Below are positions 1 through 10,700 of a stretch of 64,000 bases of DNA, one piece after another. Origin of the DNA: Dastarcus helophoroides (Eukaryota; Arthropoda; Insecta; Coleoptera; Bothrideridae); the NCBI GenBank assembly GCA_028583605.1, contig CM053326.1, positions 19,425,036 to 19,489,035 of the forward strand, read 5' to 3'. Position 1 is the stretch's first letter. Each line of letters begins with the position of its first letter. A program made the translations under genes and the position numbers. The notes below the pieces were generated by a model. That model was not told the origin of the DNA and made no database searches. It saw nothing but the letters and a program-made list of their open reading frames with translations.

Positions 1-129
1 AGCAAAGTTAAAAGAATATTAGTACCGCGTAAAAAGTCTAGATGGCTGTAGTGTTTTGATCTTGATGAAATTATATAGGTACTAAACACATTTTTAAAGT
101 CTTCCCTGATAGCCAGGCTTTTACTACAA

Positions 130-400
130 GATCTTGGACATCAGGAGTTGCGTCAAACTTAACATTAAGTTTATGTTAAGTCGTAATTAAGTAATATTTG
201 CATCTAAGTTAAACACAATATGCAGTCGTAATTTGAAGTCAAGTTAACTACAAGACTTGTAGTAAACTTGTAGCAAAAACTTTTGGTTAACTTAACGACA
301 ATAACTTGCATATGACGACTTTTACTTAAGTTGTATCAAAATTAACTACCAACTTAATTATTATCCAAGTCTGTTAACTTGACTTCAAATTCCGTCTCTA
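130..400. repeat. Foldback with 19-bp perfect inverted repeat
   Basis: The 19 bases at 230-248 are the exact reverse complement of 373-391, separated by 124 bases. Beside the left arm lies a 15-base perfect palindrome (CTACAAG-a-CTTGTAG, 249-263). The whole block is rich in TTAAGTT/AACTTAA words. It looks like a small foldback or the eroded end of a transposon. I see no coding capacity. Confidence 0.6.
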
Positions 401-424
401 GATTGACGTCAAGTTGAGCATTAA

Positions 425-560
425 GGTGGCTATCGGGGTTATTTAGGATTTGATCAGGGGAACGCAGAGGCATTTGGGGGCCCCCAAGACCGGAGGCCGG
501 GGCGGGCCGCCCCTTCCGCCCGCCTGTTAGTCCGCCACTGGTTTGTATCGGCATAACTTA
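425..560. other. GC-rich island in AT-rich DNA
   Basis: A stretch of about 100 bases around 455-540 is strongly GC-rich (runs such as GGGGGCCCCC, GGCCGGGGCGGGCCGCCCC) while both flanks are AT-rich. The minus strand is open for 66 codons but the translation is low-complexity Gly/Pro/Arg and not recognised. The abrupt change of composition suggests an inserted repeat fragment. From 560 to about 1846 I see no gene, only AT-rich sequence. Confidence 0.4.
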
Positions 561-1847
561 TTCACCATATTGACTTTTGACCACTTTTCGCTTTGTGTTT
601 CTCTGTTACTCGTTTTTTTCTTGTATTTTGTGTTTGTTTTTTTTCTCTAGTTTGTGTTTAATTTGTTGTTCTGTGTTTTTGTATGTTTTATTTGTTGTTC
701 TGTTTAACTATTTGATTTTCACTTTTTATTGCTGCGATTACATCAAATTCGAGGTAGGTTAATTTTTTTTAAAAAACAGCTTGTTTATCAAAACCAGGTT
801 ATTTTTCTAGACCAGTAATGAATGTTCCAACCGTTGGTAGGAAAAACGTCTGTTGCGTCCCCGACTATCCCGATAAATTATGTTTAATAACTAACGTAGA
901 TATGTTTCCATATTAAGTAATTACTAATTTTTCATATTTATTGTTAATCCATAATTTAAATAATAAATATGGAGAATTTCGCAAAGTGAGGGTTAAAAAT
1001 ATCAATAAGATTATTCATCAAATCCCAATTATATATTATTTTCTGTGATAACAATTTATTTGTATTCAATAATGTATATTATGTTATTTGTTTATATTAT
1101 GTTTTTGCAGAATTGCGGATTAATCATATTTTTATAATGTAAATCCACTAATATATGTATTTATGCTACAATAAATTATATTATTTCCAAAAAAAGTCGT
1201 TTTTATCAACTTCAATAATTTGATATAACCTCTAAATCATTGACACTTCGTCTGTGTATTTGGTTTTTTGATAATATTTATAAATTTATCAATTAATTAA
1301 ATGAAAGCAGACATTTTAAATTCACCACCACAATAAGTTTAGTTTGGGAATCGCTCACGGTGAGCGCTTTGTGCATACGCAAATTGCATCCTATGTCTGA
1401 CTCACCGCCGCCACAGTGTTCCCAACAACCTAAAATAAAATTAGAATAAAGCTTTCACAAACCCTTGATTAATTTGTTTGTGTTCTTGATTCCAGTTTCT
1501 TACTAGGCCTAATACTTCTGAACAATTATTATTTACGTATTAAATAATGTCCTGTGGATTTATTAGACAGCAGCACAAGTGTCTAAAAACATAGAATGCG
1601 TTTTCGACCATAAAAAGTGCCTCACAAAACATATTTATGCATAGAGAGCAAAATTTCGTCGGCGGCTATTGAACCGTTTGAATCCAGAGGCGGAGTCAAC
1701 AAATTCAAGCTCCGCCAGATTAACATATTTCCATTGACGTGGGTATAGCGCATTACAGCGATTACCAGATTACATTGAATACACGTAAACGTTCACTTCC
1801 TATTGTTATTACCATTAAAGTCGTGGCTTTACAACTGCATTGTTAAA

Positions 1848-4557
1848 ATGGAAATAGAAACTTTGCAAAATTTAATTTCTCCATTTTTCGATAATTCCAC
1901 TATATTAAATATAGCGAAAAATTACGGTTACGCAAATCCAGTTATTAAAGCAATTAACATTCTACCGGATTCACAAAAATTAGGCGACTCTTACTTGAGT
2001 AAAATCGTCAGATTTACGTTGGAAATTTCCACATCTGATAACGGGTAAGCTATAACATATAATTTAGTATTTGTGCGGTTTATTATTATTATCAGCTATA
2101 CATATGCGCTTTGAATGATTAACGATATGTATTTTTAAAATTATACGGAGTATGAAACGAAGAATGGATATTATCAAGCGCCATTTTTGCTCCTTCGAAA
2201 TTGTTTATGTATGTTTAATTTTTTTTTTAATTACATTTTTTCTGGAAGTCTCCATTTTTACTTCTTTTGTTATTAAACTCGGTGTTTGTAGTTTTTTAGG
2301 GATTTTGTTCCCGAAGTTTCACGTTTATATTCAATTTTTTAAACGACTTTTTGTAGAAACAACGTATAATGCTAATGAAACCTATTTCAGAAAATCCGAA
2401 TCTCATTCCATTCCAGTGTTTGTCAAAGCGCTTCCGAAAAATTTGGGCAGGCGCAAAACCTTCCGATCTCCCGTATTTTTTAGAAACGAAGCCGCTTTCT
2501 ACTCGAAGGTAACTAACTGCATTTAAGTCACTTGAATCTTGAATTGGTCAGGAACCCCACCAAAGTAGATGGCAATTTTTATTTGTTCTCTGAATCTCAA
2601 CTTCAAATTTAAAATCCTCTAGAAATTTTAATTTTTCTTCATGTGTGCAATAATTTCTGCAGCTTAAACTGAAAGTATTGGATAATTAACTTATTTTCTT
2701 TTTAATTGCAAGTTTCTTTCGAAATTTTTGCTTTTTTTTCCTCAAAATTTAAACAAGTAAATAATGTTTTATATATTTCGAAATTTAGATATAACTTCGA
2801 AGTTTTACCTTTTTGATTAAACAATTTTAACTCAAAAATTTGCCAGTTTCTTATAAGCGAAACGTTCTTTTGGGTTTAACCTGAATATTATAAGTATTCA
2901 GTTCAGTACTTTATGATTTTTTTTAGGTGTGGGCTGCCTTTGAGCTCTTCATCAAAAGTAAATCGATGGAGAAGGAATTCGAAGATCTGGTTCCTAAGTA
3001 GGTACGTGCTGTTGAACGAAAATTGTCGCTACGATTGGTCGATTTTGTAGATTGCTTGCCTATCATATCGACGGTGAAAATGACTTTTTGGCACTTGAGG
3101 ATCTCTCCTATAAAGACTACACTACCGTTGACCGAAGTTCAGGTCTTTCTCACCAAAACGCTATCAGATCTATCCAGCTATTGGCAAAATTCCATGGAAT
3201 TTCCATTGCTTTCAAAGACCAAAACAAAGATAAATTTCTCGGAGGATCGCTAATGCGCTAGAGGTTGTATAAGGTAATTTTACTTTATTTAGGCTTTAAC
3301 AACTTGTTTCTTAGGAGACCTATCTCTCCGAAAAATACAGATGGTGGTACAAAGATTTTCAAGATTCTCTTTGCGAGATAGTCAGAGATAGCGTTAAGCG
3401 ACATCTACCGGCGAAGTATTACGAGAAAGTTGATGCAATTTATAAAGACGACTTTTACACGTTAGTGGATTGCAAAGTTTTTGTTAGTTGGCAATTTGTA
3501 ACTTGTGTGTTAACAGGAAGACGTGCGAAGCTGCTGAAAATAATAGAGGACCATTGTCGGTTGTAACAGCAAGGGGACTCTTGGATTCCAAACTTTTTGA
3601 TAAAGAAAGGATGAGAGCAAGATAGCGCTGATTGATTTTCAGTTGGCTAGGTAATAAATTGGAGTGTCCAGCTTAAATTACTAAGCCAAGATTTATTTAA
3701 CTCATTCGTCAGCGTTTTTCTGCCTACATATCTATTGATCTATCCATCTCTATATCTTGTCGTCTGTCTATCAATTTGTCTGTTTATTTATCATCTACAT
3801 TACATGGCTATTTATTTACTCCCTGTCTATCTGTTTATGTTTCTATCTGTCTAATCTATCTATCTGTCTATTTAATAGATCTATCGATCTGTTTATTTCA
3901 CTCACCTATCATCCATCCATCCTGCTATCTCTTCTTTGTGATCATATAGATATTTAAGCTGAAAAATCTTGTAAAAAAACAATTTCTCCCAAATCTAACT
4001 TCCTCACTTTGTATTTCGTACAAATATTTTCTTATCAGATTGTTTTCAGGTTCGCTTCCCTCTCCACAGATCTTGTTTTCTTTATTTACGCCTGTATTGA
4101 AGAGCCAAATTTGAGTGATCACTGGAGTAGCTTCCTCTCCGAATATTGCAAAACTATTAACAGCACTGTGCACTCTTTAGGCACAACTTCATAGATACAG
4201 ACGCGCTAAAAGAAGAAATGAAGAAAAATGTACTTCCGGGTTTTGCAATGAGCATGGAGGCTGTACCAATGTCTCTTTTAGAGGAAGATGAATGTACCGA
4301 TTTGGATACTCTTGAGGTATTATTTTGATTCAAGCCAATATTAAATTTGTGTGACCTTATCATTTAAGAGATGGATGAGATCATTTAATAGATAATATCA
4401 CTAATTTACTTGGTGATGTTACACAATATTTAAATTTTAGATAACCGAAGCCGTTCCACTGAACCACATTTGGAAGCTACACCCTTTTAAAGATGAAAAG
4501 AGGAGTAGACGAATCTCGAATATGATAAAACATATCATAGATAATGATATTTTATAA
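1848..4557 (+). pseudogene. Ecdysteroid-kinase-like (EcKinase / CHK-like) gene, frameshifted
   Basis: Members of this family are soluble kinases of the choline/aminoglycoside-kinase fold that phosphorylate ecdysteroids or other small molecules, and they are expanded in insects. Eight exons can be traced: 1848-2044, 2391-2508, 2927-2997, 3051-3273, 3315-3460, 3517-3650, 4050-4316 and 4441-4557. Family landmarks are FVKALPKN and RRKTFRS in exon 2, GENDFLALEDLSY and LAKFHGISIAFKDQN in exon 4, ALIDFQLA in exon 6, and ATDLVFF-like plus GFAMSMEAVPMSLLEEDE in exon 7. The first two introns and the 53-bp intron 2998-3050 keep frame. A one-base frameshift near 3242, two in exon 6 (near 3574, exactly at the catalytic H-G-D-x-W motif, and near 3625) and one near 4190 break the product. 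The HGD motif reads only as GDSW in a shifted frame. Splice sites are still intact, so the decay is recent, or the gaps are assembly errors. Confidence 0.8.
3720..3935. repeat. Degenerate TCTA/TCTG tetranucleotide microsatellite
   Basis: About 200 bases made mostly of TCTATC, TGTCTA and TTTAT words with a four-base rhythm, lying in an intron of the broken EcKinase gene. Open frames across it are repeat artefacts. Confidence 0.8.
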
Positions 4558-4739
4558 TTTTATTCTTCAACTACAATAAATACAGTATTGTTCATTTATA
4601 AAAAAACATGCGATATAAACAAATTGTTTTAAATATGTAAATCAATAAATAGTAATAGAAATGTAACAAAAATGATCATTTACAAAAATAACAAACTATA
4701 ACAACAAACGGTAGCATCACAAAAGTAAACTAAGCGGAA

Positions 4740-7700
4740 TTACTGATTTAAACTTGTTGTACTTCCCGGCAGAGAGCATCTTTTCAGTTCGCTTTTAATG
4801 GCGTCTATCAGGGGGACAGCGGGATCGTTCATTTTGAATTTTCCCTCCGAAAGGATATGTTCGACGTTAACTTTGGGGGCTACAGGCCCCGCGCTTAACG
4901 GCCTTATGAGTGGCGAGGGCGCTGTACTTCTCCAAGCTCCTTTTGGTTTACTTACCGCCGCCAGGTGGCTTTTCAGGTCCGTCGTTTTGGGCCTTTGCGT
5001 CGTTGTGTCCACCACTGTAGACTCTCCACTTAATCTACAGTGTTAATGAGGTGATGAGCCAAATATTTACTATCTGAACACTCTCTAAGTGCGACTGGCT
5101 TGACGTTTGTTTTTTGTACTTTGCTGAACCATGCATCGTAGAGACAAGGAAGACTATCTGTTTAACTACTAACTAGCGATTATATGACTACCGCTCTCTT
5201 GCTCATAACTAAAGCTGGAAGTTTAAGCAATATGCTTAAAATGCTTATTTTTGCTAATTTTGAGAGGTTACTGCTTAAACAGCTTATAACAGAAAATATT
5301 TGCTTATAGAAACCTAATAATGGGTTTCGTCATGACCTCATAATATCTTAAATAAATTATTTTCTTCTATTCATTAGCCCTTACCGTATACAATGCAATA
5401 TATCTCAGTAGGGGTGCAATTTCAGGCAGATTTAAATTCTGGAGGAATATTTATTTTATCATTATTATTTCGTGTTTACTACATTCTAAATGTAAGTTCG
5501 CTTCCTTTGGAAATTCCTTTGTACGTAATTTCAGAAAAAATGCCAAAAGTTGCGTCCTCATTAAAAGACAAATTACAAAATTTCGTTGGCGAATTTAGAA
5601 AAGACATTTTGTCAACGGATGGTGAAGTGCTTTTGTGTAAAGGGTGTGAAAAAAGTATTAATGGAGAAAAAAAGTTCCATATCACGCAGCATTTAAATGG
5701 TAAATTTCATAAGGAGGCTGCAGTTAAGAAGAAAAATTTTAAAAAACAAGGAATTTTACAACCGTTTACGGAGATAAATAACGACCAGTCTCAGTTTTCC
5801 ATGGATGTATGTACCGCGTTTGTTGAAGCCGATATCCCTTTATGGAAAGTACAACACAAATCAATAAAAGATTTATTTGAAAAGTACACTAAAGAAAAGC
5901 TTCCCTGTGAATCTGCTTTAAGAAAAGGATAATTGGAGAATGCCTCTCAAGGAAAATTAGTTCAAATACGTCAAGGCATTGGCAACAGTAACATTTGGAT
6001 ATCAATAGATGAAACTAGTGATGCAATGGGGAGACATATGGCTAATGTAGTCATAGGTAGTATGTGCCCCGGAAGCCCTCCTACAGTTTACCTACTAACT
6101 TCAGAATTCCTAGAAAAAGTTGATAGCAGTAGCATGGCTCAACTGTTTATATCATCATTAAATATACTTTAGCCAGAAGGGATTCAACACGGACGTGTAC
6201 TTTTATTCGTATCTGATGCGGTTTCTTACATGAAAAAATGATGCATTTGACCTGCTTAGCCCATGCCTTACACAGAGTCGCCCAAGAAATTCGTCGAACA
6301 TTGCCTGATATAGACAAACTAATTTCAAATGATAAGAAAATTCTCTTGAAAGCCCCTTCGAGAATTTAAGTATTTAAAGAAATGGCTCCTGATCTACCTT
6401 TGCCTCCTTAACCAATATTAACAAGATAGAGTACATGGATTTCAGCTGCTGTATATTATTCAAAGAATTTTGCCACATTTAAACAAATTGTGGTTCAGCT
6501 CGATGAAGATGACGCAGCATCGATAGGAATCGTTAAAGAACTTCTTAATAATGCTCTCAGTTTTATTGCTGCTAACTACTATGATTTGTGTGAATCAATA
6601 AGAACTTTGAAAAAACGAGGTAAATTGTTAACAGCTTCAATTAAAGTTTTTGAAGATATAATAAAAAAAAATGTCTGCAATTCCTGACGATAAAGGAAAT
6701 AAGATTTTTCGAAAATTGCAACAAGTAATAAATGCGAATACTGAATACCAAACTTCTTTATGGGAATGAAGCTAATGTTGAATTACCAGTAGACAAAATT
6801 GTATTTTTTAAATATGCAACTATTACATATGTGGAGGTAGAAAGAACATTTTCTAAATTAAAATATATTATTTAGGACAGGCGCCAAAATTTTACCATAG
6901 TAAACCTAAAGCGATATTTAGTAATCACTTGCAATATAAATGATAATAATGTTGATGATGACCAATGTTAGAAAAATGTATATATGTATAAAATGTATGT
7001 ATATATATTTTATAGAAATAAATGCTTAAAATATTGTTTTTAATGCTAATATAAGCACTTATTTTAAAGATTTTTAGTGCTTAAACTTCCGGCCTTCACT
7101 CGTAACCCTTCCTTATCTCCTCTCTTACGCTAAAAATGTATTGTTTGTAGCTCGGCAGCTCCAGTGCAGTTAAGTTCTGTAACTTTGAGCATATATATGT
7201 CGCAGCCATATCATCAAATTCGCCTTTTTATCAAATGGCTAGTCAGAGTATGAAACGCGGCCACATTACAAAATTGTTGTTTATTTCACATTATTTGAGA
7301 ATGTGGCTGCTGTTTCTAGCCATATTAGAATGTAGCTAGCAGGCCAAGAGGCTTATTATCAAATGAAGCCAATTTTGTATTACTTATTATGTCGCCCATT
7401 TGATAAAAAAAAAATAGGTTAAGAAAAAGTAAAGTTAAAGTAAGGTAATGTTAAATGTCCAGTATGTTGATCTTCTAAAGAAATCGGACAAGAAATATGC
7501 CAACTATGTGATGAGGGCGAGAGAGTTTCAAGCGAAAGAAACGAATCTGCCAGAATTAAAAGAGCTGCAGAATGCTTGAAACGCCCAAGAAGCAATTCAG
7601 TGATTTGCCTGGCAATGACTACGTTTTAATTATAGTACCTAAAATTGACAGAGGTCCGCTCGACCTAAAATATGTTTTGGAAAAGATATTAAAGATGGAA

Positions 7701-10700
7701 AATGGAGTCAAATAGGTACCGAATATGGACGTCTGTATCGTTGATTCTCAAGAAACGAACTGAGTTTGGACACAGCTAACAATTCTTCTGAACCAAATAT
7801 TTCTGATACAACTCCAATCTTGATGCGAGAATATGTGGGTAAAGTTTTCCAGTTGGAAGGCCAAGTTTTCAAGAAATGTTCTTATAAACCTAACAAAAAT
7901 AAATGTAACAGAAAGATGCTTATGTTTCAAAAACCATTTGAAATGCAACATCAGATATCCCAACATCCGTGCAGCAATAAATAATAACAATAATATAAGA
8001 CCCTTTTGTAGCTTTTTAACTACTTACCGTTCAATATAAATATCATTATTATTATTCTTATTATTTGTAAAATTGATTGGTCTTATCTACATATTCTATC
8101 CAGAGTTTTGTTCTTAATTCTGTTTTCGCACCATTGACAAATCTAGTTAATATTCTGGCGGTCACTCGATCAGCTACATTCTAATATAACTAAAAGCAGC
8201 AACCATATTCTCAAATAATGTGAAATAAACAATGATTTTGTAATGTCGCCGCGATTTATAATCTGGCTGGCCATTTGACAATATGGCCAATTTGATGATA
8301 TGGCTACGACATGTACATATAATTAATTATCAACAGAAGTGCAGAAGTTCCTTGCAAAAACCACAGATTTACCACGGGTGGCATCCGAGGAACCATGCAA
8401 GTAACAATTGGTCTGATCTCTTCAAGGAGCTTGCCCTCTTCGTGACCATTAATTAAATATATGTATATGCAATCAGCGTCTTAACGTCTCCACTGAATCT
8501 ACCATGACGTCAAGCATTCGCTTAATTAGGCAAGTGTTCAAAATAAATCTGGTTAACATTTGATAAAGCCTCCTATCTAGTGAAATTCAGATTTAAATTT
8601 ACCGACTGGTTGAAGCCGAATGACTTTTGATCTCAACTGACTTGAAATCGCTTGTTTTGTCCGTCCGTTTTTTAGGGCTTTCCCTTCTGCTGCCAAATAA
8701 GCTGAAAGTATCGTCAAGAAGTTCGTTAAAGCGTTTTCTCATGGAGGAGACATTTTCCGTGCCTTTGTAAGTATCTATGCCTTCATCGACGCTGGTTCCT
8801 GAAAATGTCCAAAGTTTTCATTTTGCAACAGACTGTGGCAGCTACAATTATTAAGTTTATTGCTTAAATAGCAACATACGCAAAACAAGCTTTTAACTTT
8901 GTCTCATTCTTGCATCAATTCAATAATTCTTTGCGTACTTAACGATCTCCTGGTCCAATGCTCTAATGACTCCAGAGTTATTACCATATTGCTAATGATC
9001 TGTCATTAGGTCCAAGTTGTTAATGACTCTGAAGTTATTAGGGAGCTGCCTAAAGATTTTAAAATTTTTAGTTCAATTAATCTAGAGTCATTAAAAAATT
9101 CTTCACAATTCAGGCAACTACAGAAACGCAACTAACTTTCACTGAAGCATACTGTAAAAAAAGAAAGCTTCAGTGTACTATCCCCTTGTTTAGAAAAAAG
9201 TAGAAACTAGAAAAAACGAATTGCTCAGAAGTGCAAATTCCAAATTGAGAATCTTACCATGCTGCAGCATTCTTCTATGCGCACCCCAGGCTGCTGGTCC
9301 TATCACTCCTGGATCTTCAGCGGTACCAACACTTCCATGCCTGATAAATTCTCGGTAAGTATCATCAATCTCGACATTATAATCCTCACTGGGCATATCC
9401 AGATGGAGAACGCTGACAGGCTCCAGCACTCTAGTCAGCGGTTCAGGGTTACTTATCCTGTAGAGTAAAATTAAGCATGGGAAATTATGGACATCAATTG
9501 AAACGTTTTGTGCGAAAAATAGCCCAAGTGGATGGATATACACTGAAAGTTAATGGAGAAAAGTCTTTGTAACACTCAATGCAAATATGAAATATTGCTG
9601 CCGTCTGCTAAGTAGTACAAGTATTGAGCATGGAGTTGTGTTGTACCGTCAGCGGTTGCAATTACATATTAATAGTCTAAGTGGAATAAATGAAAATCAG
9701 GAAATGTTTAAATATGTTGGTTAGGCCACTTTTGCACTGAACGCCTCAATTATTGTTTAAAGCGAGTCATTTAATAAGAAGGAAACAGAAAAATGTAAGA
9801 AGAAAATCACCTTGGAAAGGATTTCACTGAAGGCATCGATAGAAATGATTTAGGGCTCATCATCCCCGTATCATAGTTGTCCGCATACATCACATCTGGA
9901 CTTTCCCTTCTGCTGTTATCAGAGTCGAAAACCTCCGGCGGTATCTGCTTGTCCATTATTGGGACCGTTTTATTGAAAGCTGCCCTAGGTCTCGACTGCT
10001 TTTTAACATTCGTGCTCTTTTTGATAGCCATTAGAGGTGATATATCAAGACTAGTCGAGCTCATCGAGGTGGAACTACTCGCGCTTCTGGATCGAGTAGA
10101 TACACCTTTTACGCTAAACGGTTGGACGGCCTGATTTCTAAAATTTATATAAGTAGGTGATTCTTGCCTCTTTGCTTTTAAATCCTTCGGAAATTGCCCC
10201 TTTTTGACCGCTTCAGTCTCCAATATTGTCTTCGTTTTGCTCGAGGCTGCTGATGTCTTTTTGCTTCTGGTGCAGCCGAGTGTTATGAACGCTATTAAAA
10301 GCAAGATCAAAAATAGGGTAATTATGGAGCCACCGATTGCCAACCATGTGTTGTTGCTTCTTGAGTAACTTTGCTGCACTGGCTCTTTTAAATATGCTGA
10401 AACAGATTAGCATCACGAAGGCTTTCTCGGTCGGAGTTAATGCGAAAGTGAGAAACACGTTTTCCGAGGCTGAACCACGTTGCGGAACTGACTTAATGCT
10501 TTCAATGTATCATCCATCATAGTAAGGACAAAAGGAAGGAACAAAAAACGAAACAACAAGAGGGAAGAGCGTGGCAAATCAGCATGGCAATCATACGGGT
10601 GGCTCTTCGGAGAAGTTTCGCATGATGTGGTTGCCATATTGAGTTAGCATACTCTTTTGTCTTGATTTTTTCATCAGAGTTATCTTTGGAGAAGTTTCAT

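Noticed and set aside
577..762. 61-codon plus-strand frame, Phe/Cys/Leu-rich
   Set aside because: Comes from T-rich low-complexity DNA (TTTGTTTTTT runs).
3002..3253. Apparent premature stop in the EcKinase exon at 2997-3002
   Set aside because: A 53-bp GT-AG intron (2998-3050) removes it and restores the family sequence, so this stop is not a lesion; the later frameshifts are.
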